Shown piece by piece: positions 11,790-23,353 of a DNA stretch of 64,000 bases; the stretch's first letter is position 1; every line of letters begins with the position of its first letter. The notes under the pieces were generated by a model that made no database searches, was not told the DNA's origin, and saw only the letters and a program-made list of their open reading frames with translations. The stretch lies in assembly GCA_029378245.1 (NCBI GenBank), contig JARKIF010000007.1:2418001-2482000 (forward strand). Direction: 5' to 3'. A program made the translations under genes and the position numbers. This stretch comes from Roridomyces roridus (Eukaryota > Basidiomycota > Agaricomycetes > Agaricales > Mycenaceae).

Positions 11790-14700
11790 TCAAACCCCGG
11801 GCAGCGTAAACCCAGGCAAATCAGGCCAATTCCCCATCCCCGCCGGATCCCCACCAATCCTGACCCAAATCCCATGCGACGGCGTCGGCCCATCAAGTAT
11901 GAACAGCTGGTGCCACCCGGGCGGAGAGATATTCGCGTTGGGCGGGGCGGTAATCTTACACGTACTCGTCTTACTCCCATTTTGCGCGCAGTCGAATGCG
12001 GGGAAGATGGTGCGCGAGCCCATGGCGTTGCCGTGCGTCGAGGAGGTTGCTGCGATGAGGGAGGCGCGCGCCGTGTCGGTGGTGCCTTGGTGGAGAGTAA
12101 TGTCGATCGAGTGCGTGCTGCCGTAGGCCCAGTCTGTGTCATTGGCGGTGGTAAGCGTGAAGGAGGGTTGAGTGAGGCCGGTGGCGAGGTAGGGCGGGAT
12201 GTACACCTCGCGGGATGTTAGAACATCGGGGAATAGAACATAACAAGTATGAAGGCACCTCAATTCGGAACTCTTCCGGCTGCACCCCACTCTCCGGGTC
12301 GGATCCAGAGACGAGGACTCGCCCGTCGGGGAGGAGGATGGCTTCGGAGTGATACAACCGCGCAACGATCGTATTGTTCAAGAACGAGATACGTTGGTTG
12401 AATGGCTGCGTAGGGTCGTACAACAGAGCCCCGAGGTTCGGATCGTTGGCCAAGCCGAAGCCCGCAAAGCCTTGCACTGCGCCGTTGAGGATGAGGAAGG
12501 TGCCGTCTGGAAGTGCGACCAAGTTGGGCATTACACGTGCGTTGGGCTGTTTCAAATTAACACATGAATTAACCGCGAGGATTGATGAAGAGCGTACCAT
12601 CCGTTCCAACGCCCACGTCGCGTTTTCAACTTCAGGCTGAATCGAAACACAACTATCGAGTGCGATTCCAGCGCCAGGGCAGCTCCCTCCACAGATGAGC
12701 ACTTCCAACGGATCCGTATACGGTGCGTGTTGAGGGAAGATCACCGCAGCTCCTTCCATCGGATACGTCCGTCCGCACGTGACTATGGTTGAAAAATTTG
12801 GTTGAATGCAAATGGTGGACAAGACTGGGACTCACAATCGTTGACAGCCCCAGGAATGTTGGGGAACTGGATGATAGTGTCGAACGTGCCTGCGTCTATG
12901 ATACGCGCCTCGTTGTAATATCCTGTTGACATCAACCGTGTGAATTTGGGCAGATAAAAATAAAATACGCACCGATGAAGAGGTTCCCACTGGGCAGAGC
13001 AAATACAAAGGGATACAGGTTGTTCGGATCTGCCCCTTGGTGAGTATTTCGGTTGCAAGCGTTGGTGAAACCTCACCTGTTCGATTCAACCAATCCAAAA
13101 ACACGGTCGTATCGCCGCCTCCTTCCGGCGTCGGGAGAATCTCCGCGCTGGGCTCAGGTGACGCATTGGCTCCTGTCTCACCTCCAATGACAAACACGGT
13201 CCCGTTAGGCAGAACCGCCGCGCCTAATTAAATCGATCAGCAATCAATTGAAAGGAATTGACGAAAAGCAAACGCACTCGGGTACCACCTCTGTTTCTGC
13301 AAATGCAGCTCGCTAAAGTTCTCCTCCCATTCATTCGTTCCGTTGACACCGGCGGATCCGTCGGGGGTGTACAGCCGGACACCTTTGGTGGAGTCCAGAG
13401 ACCAGCCCCCGACGTTGAGGATGCGTGCACCCTTGTCGGGAAGAATAACGCTTCCGGAGCAGAAGACGTCGGAGGAGACGTGCATCTCACGCCATGCGAG
13501 GTCGAATTGGTCGACGAGGCTGAGGTCGAGCTCGTAGGCACCGGTAGAGTTCTGGAATCTGAGGATGTGATAAATGAGAGATGGTAAAAGAGAAGGATGA
13601 GGCCCTTACTGGGATGGGACTTTTTCGAGGAATGCGACTTTCCCGTTGATTCCGAGGGTTGCGATGAGAGGTACGACGACGCTAGTTAACGAGAGATCAG
13701 ATCGAGTTTGTAGTAGGACCAGTGGAAAACCGACCCAGGAACGAAGAACTAGTAAACGTCAGGTCTACTTCGCTACAGAAAACACCGTCGACTCACCTCA
13801 TAACGACCGGTAACTTCCGGTTTATTCCAGACGTGCGTGGGTCCCTCCCACGCATAATATGTGAGTCTGTTCTCGCCACCACAAACATGAATCGGGTCAC
13901 CACTGCAGAAGTTGTCGCATTGATCGTCAGGCTGGATCGTCACATTCGCCGCAGTGACATCCGTGACGTCTCCACAGACTGGATGAACGTTCAGTCGCGA
14001 GACGGTTGAAAAATCGAATTAATGAATACTTACAGCACTGGGAGCCTATCAAGGCGTTCAGACCACGATGAAGAAAGTCAAACGGACAACATACCGAATT
14101 CCATCCCAGCAGCAGTAAACCCAAAGGCAGCACACTGCCCAAGACACGCAGTCGCAGAGTTGTTGTTCGTGAGAATCAGCTCCCATGGGAAGACGCGGGC
14201 GTTGGGAGGCTCTGGCAGACAACCCTGGTAGACGAAGGATCCCGGCAGAGAGTCATTCTGCACCGTGGGGACTGGGAAGATCGTTACATTTGGGGTGGTC
14301 GAATAGACGGAGAGTCGGTTTCCGGCGCCACACTAGGATTATTCAGGGTTGGGAAACCACTAAGTTGATAGATAGAGCTTACTGCTTGCGTCGCGTTCCC
14401 ACCACATGCCTGGTTGCAATCGTTGGGGTCCGGAGCAACCACGGCGCCTTCAATGAGTGCATTTCCGCAGAAACACTGCACTCCGAATTCGAGACCGCTT
14501 ATCGAAAAGTTCGTGCCCGTGCAAATGTCGACACACATCTCCACTGTCATGGTTGTGTTGTCGATTTCGTTTGGCAGCACGCGACCGTGGGCACCATCTC
14601 TGATGAATGCGAATGAGTGAGTAGTAGTTCCGGAAGCGGAAAACGAGGCCGACTCACACGAAGCAACCGAGATAGGCCCAGGGTTCAGGGAGATCCGTCG

Positions 14701-15825
14701 CGATGGCGGTGACTCCCGTTGGCCCGCCACCCACTGGTGGGGGAGGAGGCGGGAGATTGGTACCCGTGAAATTGAAGACCGTCAACGCATTTGGGCCTCC
14801 ACACCTTGGCTCGATTAGCCTGGAACTCAAACGACGGAAGAATGCATCACGTACAACTCTGTGCTATTTCCTGCGCACACCATGTTGCACGCAGAGATGT
14901 CGATTGGACCGTTGCCGTTGATGATTGCTGTGCCACAGTAGCATTCATCCGCAAATTCGGTTCCCGATAAAGGCATCCCGGCGTTGAAACACGCGGTGGT
15001 GCACGTATCCAAAGAGACCTGACCATCCACAGGTGTTGCAGTAAGAGCGCGTCCACCCACATTGTCGCTGAGCACTCTCTGTCAGAAAAGTCCCAGAAGA
15101 AGGCAAGATACAAACCTGAAGCACCCGAGCGATACCCATGGTCCAATGGAATCAGGAATAGACGGGAGCGCTGGGGGCGGGACACCAGACCAGAAGACGT
15201 TCAGACGACCTGGACCACCGCACGACTCGGCGGGGTCACCCGTACAGGCCATGTTGCAGTCGGTGATTGGGGCGCTGACACCAGAGTTTTCGATGTGATC
15301 GTCGCAATCTGGATGAGTGGATGAGGCATGGAGATGGAGATAGGTCGGTCGACATACAGCATTCCTGGGCAAATTCCCTGATGGCACACCGTGTCAGTAT
15401 GCAGATGATAGGAAGTGAACAAAATCGACGCACACGCCGGCGAAGATGAAGTTTTGACCGTCGCAGAACGCGATACAGTTCTGTCAAGAAATCAATTAGG
15501 GTCCGAGAAAAAGTAGAGTCACACACCTCCACCGTCATATTGGTGGTATCAACAGTCGTCGCCCCAGTGAGTGTACGGGGGTTTCCATCGCTGGGAACGC
15601 AGAGTCAGCTATAGGCAATATGGGACAAGAGAAATGCCGACGTGTAGCATCCAATGGAGGACCAGTTCCCTGGGAGCGTCGTGGGCACGGATTGCCGGCG
15701 ATGGGAAGCCGAACGGGCAACCGTGGAAGCCGAGAGCTAAGATGCAGTTAGCCGCAGCCCCTGCCAAATCCAGGCCAACACACATAGAGGAGCGCTAGAG
15801 AGTAGTAAATACGAGGAGGACCCAT
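11790..15825 (-). CDS. Copper radical oxidase (glyoxal-oxidase type) with four WSC domains
   Basis: Secreted enzyme that oxidises aldehydes such as glyoxal to acids and makes hydrogen peroxide for ligninolytic peroxidases; WSC modules probably bind polysaccharide. The start at 15825 gives [14 protein letters not shown]; after a 47-base intron containing CTAAC the signal region continues LSASTVARS. Four WSC modules follow: [18 protein letters not shown]…EFAQECYCD (15690-15160), WVSLGCF…DECYCG (15135-14760), WAYLGCF…VQCFCGNA (14690-14290) and [10 protein letters not shown]…SQCFCGD (14260-13800). Each only assembles by splicing within its Cys motif. The oxidase domain has the radical-site Cys in VFCSGS (near 13455), Tyr in QKQRWYP (near 13290), axial Tyr-His in [15 protein letters not shown] (near 12350) and the copper His in [11 protein letters not shown] (near 12030). 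All expected ligands are present. Stop at 11790. Phanerochaete CRO3-5 relatives have five WSC units; four are seen here. Confidence 0.92.
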
Positions 15826-15864
15826 CTCGAGCAAGAGGTGTCTGTCGGTGGTCCGAGACGCTCG

Positions 15865-15872
15865 ATTTTATA
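15865..15872 (-). promoter_or_regulatory. TATA box of the WSC glyoxal oxidase
   Basis: On the minus strand the sequence reads TATAAAAT about 40 bases upstream of the start codon at 15825. The spacing implies a very short 5' UTR, or that the box is coincidental. Confidence 0.5.
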
Positions 15873-18020
15873 CACGGTGGAATTAGAATCTCTGAATCTG
15901 TACCTGGGGCCGTGTGAGCCAACTAGGGACAAAGATTTCTGCAGTTACGTTCGGATGACAGACCAATGCGCCGGCATCCTCCAAGAACAAATGCAGCCGG
16001 GGGTAGGTTCTCCCCAAATTTGAGCGACTGGGACGCTGCCACGATGCATTTTGATGAAATGTCGACCAGAAAATTCCGCGTATGAGGTGTCAATGCCCCG
16101 ACTATAGGCTCCGAGGAAGCGTCTTGGTGGTCAAGACAAGAAGACAAAGTGCACGTGGCAGCTGACAAAGCGGATCGTACGACAGCCTCTGAGTCTAAAA
16201 AGGAATCTTCAAAAGTAGTTCCAGGAGAATCATTCGTGCCTCATCTTGCCAGGCACCCAACTGTCACGGTTTTTGGCCTATCCTTTGTCTCAACTAAGTC
16301 TCAACCCTTACCTCGGTCCGACAGAAATAACAACAACCGTCGGAACAGTGACATTTTAGAATGGAACTGCCAGCTACTTGTCAAACAGTGTATCATTTCC
16401 GACACGGAACCAAACATAGGTTGGGATTGAAATTACCACTGCTCTCAGAACAAAGATATGACGAAAGAGAACAGGTCGCCGCGTCGATGACTATCCGACT
16501 ACCCACCGCATTCGGCTTCGATTTCCCATCCCCGAGTTTACAGCGCTATTCAGATGTATTCGGAAAACGCAATTTTTTTTCCACAGATTCTCACGTCATC
16601 TAAATTTATCTTGACGTGCTCTTTGTGCTTTCACCGCCGTCTTCCGCCTACCCCAGCGTCTCTCGGGGCCCAGGGTGTCTTTTCTAACCCCCCACATGTC
16701 TGTATGACGCCCTGGAGCGCACGGCTGCCCACCCTCAGCTTGTCAAGGCCACCAGTACGACACCGAGCGCAACGCACAAACCCGAGACTTGATGTGCCTT
16801 TATTCTTCTCCGCTTCGATGTGCACCTCATTTGGGGGTCGGCGGAAGACTGTGGCAGCTCTCATAACCACCTGAGCACACATTCAGCCGGCTTTTCGGAC
16901 GGCGGCATACCCAAGAGCCATCGCGAGCCGAGTGTCGGACCCTTCCAGCCTCAACAAAGCCTCGGGAGATATGGGAACCGTTGGGAAGGGCTGAATAGAT
17001 GGGCCACTGGAATTTGAGGTGTTTGGCAGACGTTTGGAAGCCCTTTGCGGCGGTGAGTGTTCTTCAACTAGCACACTGATGAAATAGCAGCAATCCTGGT
17101 TGGGATCGACCCTCCCGCCTTCCGCCCTTTTTTGTCATCTTGCATCCATACCAAAACATGGACAGTTGACTCTGAATACCAGATTTGCTCCAACTACGAG
17201 GCTACTGCACTGAACGGCGTCGAATACACCGACTTTGTACCGTTGAAACGGTGCACTAGGGTGCGGCCATGAAATAGAAACTCTGAATAGTATCGAATGT
17301 AGTGAGATAACTCAACCACAAACTCAACCACTAATCAATCTAAATCTCAACCAATCCAATGCTCGTGTGTGTGTGTTCGGGGTAGTAGGACAGGCGTCTC
17401 GTCCGTCAAAACCTCGGTACAACGTCAAAGGTAACTCTCGGGGGTTCAAGCTCGTCGTGTCCGAACGCGCAGTCTCAAGCTAACTAGCCGGGGCTCAGTC
17501 AAACTCTGGTCTCTAGGTTGTGTTCTGAGCAATTTATTGTCCGCACTGGTCTCACAGATTGGAGGGGTAAAATCTACTACTGTACATGCTGTTTTGCTAT
17601 GGCTTTTATACATTTTGCGGACTGAAGAATATATATGGTATCTGTGATGCCAAGGCCTTGTCTGGCCAATGGCATAGCTCTCATTCCTCTTTCTGATCAG
17701 TTCGTCAGGATTGCGTGCTTGATGCCTCAGTCAGCCGTCGATCCTCACGTGCTGCCGGAAGTTCCAGAACGCTCCATCGGTTTATCTCTTTCCCTCTCAG
17801 ACTGGCCGGAGGTTTCCTTCTGCCTTAGATGCCTGAACCAGTCTGCCGGGGGCTTGCTAGGCAGGTAATCAACCCGCCCGAGCCTCATCATCGATAATTG
17901 TGTCTCGGTTGGCTTTGGAGCCGGTGATGCCGGAAGTCGGCACTCGCGGCTTGTCAAACTTCTCTTTCTCAGTATCTCTGATATGTCTCCGGCAGACGTT
18001 TCCTGACGTCCGGCCCCTAC

Positions 18021-18101
18021 GTGCGTGCCTGAATGGTTGGGTAATGCAACATTCGTAATAGTCTGGTCTGATCTCCCCGGGTTCAACTCCCGGTGAGTAC
18101 G
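18021..18101 (+). repeat. tRNA-like sequence, probable SINE head or tRNA relic
   Basis: A perfect T-arm (CCGGG-TTCAACT-CCCGG, 18077-18093) contains a pol III B box. About 50 bases upstream TGCCTGAATGG resembles an A box. The loop TTCGTAA would give a threonine CGT anticodon, but the anticodon stem does not pair and the acceptor stem has a mismatch and wobbles. This is therefore a decayed tRNA or a tRNA-derived SINE head rather than a working tRNA gene. Confidence 0.35.
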
Positions 18102-18652
18102 GTTCGAGTATTGTCTCTGTTGGTAGGTGGGACGGGCAGTCCCTTCTGATCCTCTTGGTTACTCTCGGGCAGTAGTACACAGTCGTCAACTAATTCCCAA
18201 AGCCCTTGAGTTTAATACACTGCCCCGAGGCGGACATGTACCCTCAACATTGATGTTATGCCTCACTGTTCCCGGGACTTGCTTGTAAGCTGGAAACACG
18301 ATATTTCGTAAATTCCCGGCGTGTAAAAGTACACTGCTTATCAGCGGCTCATCGCATCAGCCATCAAATCATGATGGACATCAAAGTTGTGGCCCGCATT
18401 CCGGCCTACAGGAGCTTCCTACATACCTTTGACTGGAAATGCTTGGTTAGCTCAGGGAATGCAAAACACTGTGGAAAAGCTGGCATCAAAACCCGGGTGC
18501 CCCCCTTTTTTCTCCTGGCTTTCCCTCTGTACCCAGAAATGTGTAACACCATTCATTTAGTATGTATTTTCATCACAAGCAAACCCTCAATGTGAGCAGA
18601 ACCTTGTGAAATGCTTCAACTTCAGGACTTGATGACAGCCCTGATTGACATG

Positions 18653-20230
18653 AGCCACTACGCTTTTTTCCCAAAAAGGGAATTTTCACCAGTTTGAGTG
18701 AATTTAAGCAGAACTCTCTGCATTCTGGGATGCATGCTGGTCAGACATTGTTCTGGGATGCATTATACATCCTTTTGCTCCTATTGGAAAGCAACAGAAC
18801 ATGATCAGGACACTGTATGGGTTGAATAGAGAGCCCTTGTTGCAATTCATGATCACATTTGCTAGCCTTGTTCAATAGTTTATAGGATCCTCCTCAGTGT
18901 TTTCACATATGATTCAATGAACCTCATTGCTGAAAACTAAGTGCTCAGACCATTGGGGAATAATACCAGGTGCATCAAGCCAGTGATTGATCTTGTGGTA
19001 TGAGCTGATAGAGAGACTATTCTATGTGATCTCAAGAGTTCTGGGACGCCCAGATACTCTCCAAACTGGAATTGAAAGCTAGTTTCACAGCATCCAGTCA
19101 GTCCAAAGAGATTCTGCCACAACTTGGTCAAAATCAACTCTGCACCATTTCTCCTCCTGTACAGTTCATGTGCTCAATCCTATGGCCTAAAGGATATTCA
19201 ATGGGCATAAGTTACCAGCCTGATATGAGAAATCACACAGCTAGGGGTTGTAACCTGAGATACAACCAGGATCATTTTGCACTGATGCCCTGAGTTCCTG
19301 CTCTGGGGGGTTCTGTAGGCCCAGTCAATGGCTGAAACTTAGGTGGAACATGTTCCTAGTTGCCAATACATCCATTGAAGTGGAAAATGAACAAGCTGCA
19401 TCTGGATGGGTGGAGGGATGTCACGGTTATAAGGTAAGATTTCGGCCATTTGCTCGGACACCACTTGAACAGAACTCTCTCAGTTCTTCGCCAAATCTGA
19501 TGATATAAAGCTCATTTGAGGTGCTCTGAACGTCTTTTGCCCATTTCTAGTCTCTGATATGCTTTATTCAACCTCAGTGCCCAGTCACTGAATTGATCAC
19601 AAAATGTATGCTCTTCAAACTTGTGTTTCTGAGTCCATGAATCAGTGATCTCTGGCTCTTAAGCCTGTCTTTACACTATCAGAGATCCCCTGAGCTATTT
19701 GTATCACCAGGGAAAATCTAGGGAATGCACAATGTAGGCAACAGTCTGTTGCAGGCAGTATCACACAATTGCCTTGTCTGTTGGAGAGTCTTAGGTAAGT
19801 TGTCACTTGCAATGGATAATTAGACATGCCATCAAGTTCATGAGCCCCTGGATCACAGGCTCAATGGACATTATCAGTGCCTTCAGTCAGATCAGCATTT
19901 TCACTGATTCATTTGCAAGTCAGCTTCAAGGTATGCACCTGGGGCCATATTGCTTTGAGCTCATCTCTATGACTCTAGGTACCTCTCTGAGGTGCAGCTG
20001 CAGTATTAGGGAACCAAAAGGGAGGTAATATTGGGAGATCAACCAAAGCCGGTCTATTTGTGCAATTACAGGTGTACAACAGGGTCATTGGAAGCTTGAA
20101 TGGCCACAGTTACATACCAATAGACTGCAAGAAACATACCTGGTGGAAAATTCTGTCAGCAATCAACATGGGAAGCCCAGAGAGGCCAGAAACTCGAAAA
20201 TTGCCTTTTTGGGACAAAAGCGTAGTGGCT
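18653..20230. mobile_element. Candidate DNA transposon bounded by 35-bp inverted repeats
   Basis: AGCCACTACGCTTTT at 18653 begins a 35-base segment whose reverse complement ends at 20230 (GTAGTGGCT), with two mismatches. Weaker inverted similarity appears to continue outward (both flanks contain TTGATG at similar distance). The 1.58 kb between is AT-rich with many stops and no recognised transposase. I could not find a convincing target duplication, so the true ends and superfamily are unknown. Confidence 0.5.
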
Positions 20231-20714
20231 ACAATTGGAAATCGGCATCAAATTCACTGGAAACTTGAGATACATACACTGACTCGGAAAAAGTAATGGA
20301 TCACGCGTGGTTCAAAATTGTTTGATGCATTGCTTCACAGCCACGCCACTTCTGGGCAATGTTAAGGTCTCCTAACGAAGCTTACAGGGTCTAGTATATA
20401 CCCATAAAATATTGAGTTGCCTACAAATGGATCACATGTTCGCGTTTGACACGCCACCGAAGCCGAACAAAGCCGATTTTGGACTCCCATTTGTACCTGC
20501 TGATAATAGCCCTCCTAGTGCCCCTACTACATCCCACAACCAGTTTCCAATACCCCTCCATCGGGCTTGACACCGCGTCCAAATTTCAAGATCTGGTGAT
20601 CCATTACTTTTTCCGAGTCAGTGTAGAGTTCTGGTGGCACTGTGATGTTGCAGCACATCATGCTAGCATCCTGTGATGCCTGGCGTCATCAGGAATTGTC
20701 TGCTGGGGACAGGA

Positions 20715-20830
20715 GAAAAAAAAAAGAGGAGTCCAGGGATTGAACCCGGGACCTCAGAGAAAAAGAGAAGGCAGCAGGCACAGGGAACATACTGATAGAC
20801 AACAAGACCATGATAAGCCAGATGTTTGGG
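20715..20830 (-). repeat. Pol III-like tRNA-derived element, minus strand
   Basis: On the minus strand CCCGGGTTCAATCCCTGG forms a T-arm with a good B box (20733-20751), followed by a run of T (20715-20725) that would terminate RNA polymerase III. TGGCTTATCATGG about 60-70 bases upstream could be an A box. No matching acceptor strand was found, so this looks like a SINE-type relic and not a tRNA gene. Confidence 0.3.
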
Positions 20831-21368
20831 ACGCCCACATGGGCGCTCACCCTCTCAATCTATTCACTGTCCCCCTATTCACCGGCAAAGAGGTCTGATC
20901 ATTTGAATCCGAGTTTGTGGGACCCCTTACGGTGTCACTTGATCAAAAAGACTCTGGTCTGGGAATGTATTTTGCATTTTACAGCCTAACCAAGCCATTT
21001 GAGCTAAAACACATGTTGACAACTCCTGTAGCCCTTGAGCCGCTCTATGATTTTGATTTTTTGATACATCACATCAATTGCGATGGTAACAATTGTGCCG
21101 GGCTGTGGATTTTTGATCTGTGGACCTTTTTGGGCTGCCATTGATCTCTGTCATATGTATGTCCGAAAGATCACTGGATCGCTCAGTAAAAACGATCCGG
21201 CATCAATGTTAAGTACAAAGGAACCGACGCCTTCCAGAAATGGCATGTCCACAATGCTCGGAGGACCTATTTGAAGCTTACCTCAGTTACCCAGGCCTGT
21301 TAACCCTTGCGCACAAAACAACGGGACAATGCATTACCCTACCATCTCACCGGCGGTGAGAGGCCGCG

Positions 21369-21415
21369 AATAATGCAACATTGCCCCCACTTATCACCGG
21401 GGACATTGCATTATT
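21369..21415. repeat. Imperfect hairpin (inverted repeat)
   Basis: AATAATGCAA…TTGCCCC pairs with GGGG…TTGCATTATT around an 11-base loop. A related TAATGCAACATT motif occurs at 18044. Function unknown; it may be the end of a mobile element or a MITE remnant. Confidence 0.5.
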
Positions 21416-22103
21416 GACACAACCATTGGTGAATTCCCAAGATCTTGCAAGATGATGGTCAAATAATACTAGGGCAAGTTGACAATCATCCAATGTCTTC
21501 CAAGATCTTGAACAAACTGGAAAATCTTGCCAAATCTTGCAAGATCTTTGTAGATGTCACGGAAACGATGGTGGTGGCAACAAGAAAACACCTTTTGTCC
21601 ACCAAGGGCCTTCATACAACCTGGCGATCTGAGCAACTTTCAGCCGGAAACAGTGATATATCTTCTCAGTACCCACTATGTTCCCACAAGCCCCCATCGT
21701 CACGACTCACCACGTCCAACTTCCAGACAAACCCGCCCAACTTAGCCCGCCATTGATTGGATTCACTTCGACGTATTGTTTTGTTCTGTACGCCTTGTCC
21801 TCCGCTTATGTGACCCCGCGCTTGGGAAACAAAGCCCTGGATTTGCCCTCAACTTGTGCCTGCATCATGACTCCGAACTCGCGTACACTGATTCGGTCTG
21901 AATCTGGGTAGATATCTCTCCCTCTTAACGCTTTGGAGTCTTCATTCACTTGCGGAGCCTCGGCCGCCACTGAATCCGGTATCTTTCTCCGGACTCATGA
22001 TGCCTTTGCTTTGTATTTGTTCGGCAATTGTGCTTTTGTGCTTTGGCCACACTAGTAACTGGTCAAGCTGTGCACGGGCGGTCCCATTTGTTTTCTTTTT
22101 TTC

Positions 22104-22112
22104 TATAAAAGG
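22104..22112 (+). promoter_or_regulatory. TATA box
   Basis: TCTATAAAAG lies about 50 bases before the ATG at 22158. The in-frame upstream ATG at 22113 overlaps this box and so would precede transcription start, which supports 22158 as the initiator. Confidence 0.6.
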
Positions 22113-22157
22113 GTGACCAGACCTCTGTTCACAATTCGCCCTTCTCTTTCCTCGACC

Positions 22158-23274
22158 ATGTACATCCCTGGCATCAGCGATCTTCTCGTCCGCAAGAAAG
22201 TTCCAGCGCTTAAAGGAGTCCTTGCCCGCAGACGCGGTGGCGGAAAGAAGGGCTCGGGTTCCTCGAGCACCCATAGTGCCGGCGATGAAGGGGGCGATTC
22301 CAGCTCCGCCTCGTCGATTTCAAAGTCCAGGTCGTCAACGAAAGGCATCTCCATCAGTGGTTCCTCGCACACGGTGACGGAATACAACTCGGGTGGCGGT
22401 AAAATCATCACCATTCCCGCTAGTCAGCTGTTTGCCGGGCGGAGTGAAGGTGTGTATCGTTCATCGTCTTTGACCAGCACTCACATGTAGATTCAGGTGG
22501 TGGCACACGCACTCAAATCTGGGGTACTCGGTGAGTTGCGCCACATGTACATCAGATACCTTCCCTGACGATGCATTGCAGCACCTACGGCAGCGGATAC
22601 CCTGGCTTCTACGACCGCGGCGTCGCCGATCGTCCGTTCCCCTTCTACTTCTGGCCTGTGGTCTGGGGTCCAGATGTCCACAATGGCCCGAAAACCGCGT
22701 ATCTGAACGGAACCAACGAGGTGCGTAAGAGGTGCTATTTTCCCTTTCCCAGTACTAACCCACGCCATTGTAGTACGGTAATCCGGACAACACAACGCGC
22801 CCAGGCGGTCCTCAGTTCACCGCAGCCTGGCAATCCAACTCCAGCACAGCCCAGCCAACCACGCTCCGCGTCATCGCAGACAACACCACCGTCCTCTCCC
22901 TCATGGCCGCCGTCTCTGCCAACTGCTCCGCGTATCTCCTCCCCTCGAGCTTCACGACAGAGGATAACGCCACAAACTTCGCACTCCCGTTCGCCGGCAG
23001 TGGTATCCAACCCGAGGAGACAGTGCAATATTACCGCGCGAGCAGCGTAGCTCTGACGCTGGACGGATACAACAATTCTGCAGTATTCGCAGCCGAAAAC
23101 TCGACCGCCGATACGCCGTTGCCGCAGGGGATCGACATGGTGATGTTCAATTGTGTGAATGAGACAATTGGGAGCGCGGTGCCGCTCGTGGACGCTGGAT
23201 ATCTCGTCGCAGTTCCGAATGCGTTGCTCCTGGCGATGGTATTGGTGGTGTCAATGGTTCGCAGATTGTTCTAA
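22158..23274 (+). CDS. Conserved Agaricomycete membrane/GPI protein, function unknown
   Basis: Three introns (about 22451-22495, 22530-22580, 22721-22772) give one protein of about 325 residues. The N-terminus is basic and Ser/Gly-rich (VLARRRGGGKKGSGSSS), with no classical signal peptide. A Gly/Tyr/Trp-rich block follows: GGTRTQIWG, YGSGYPGFYDRG, FPFYFWPVVWGPDV, then YGNPDNTTRPGGPQFTAAW and an extracellular-looking domain with many N-glycosylation sequons (NTT, NCS, NAT, NNS, NST, NET). The C-terminus is hydrophobic (VPNALLLAMVLVVSMVRRLF), consistent with a tail anchor or GPI signal. I know similar uncharacterised proteins from mushroom genomes but no assigned function. Confidence 0.75.
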
Positions 23275-23353
23275 CGACTTGTTCCATACGAGCTTGCTAT
23301 GATACTTATGTTTACACGGACAATGACATGCGTTAGGGAAGGCCCCACACTAC

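Larger units (their letters stand above)
15900..22103. other. 6-kb gene-poor region, AT-richer in its right half
   Basis: No intact gene is recognisable between the glyoxal oxidase and the membrane protein at 22.2 kb. From about 18.2 to 21 kb base composition is visibly AT-richer than the surroundings and stop codons are frequent in all frames. It contains tRNA-like relics, an inverted-repeat-bounded block and a hairpin (separate entries), so it is best read as decayed mobile DNA. Confidence 0.6.

Noticed and set aside
18021..18101. A functional tRNA-Thr(CGT) gene
   Set aside because: The T-arm is perfect, but the anticodon stem does not pair and the acceptor stem is imperfect, so it is listed only as a tRNA-like relic.
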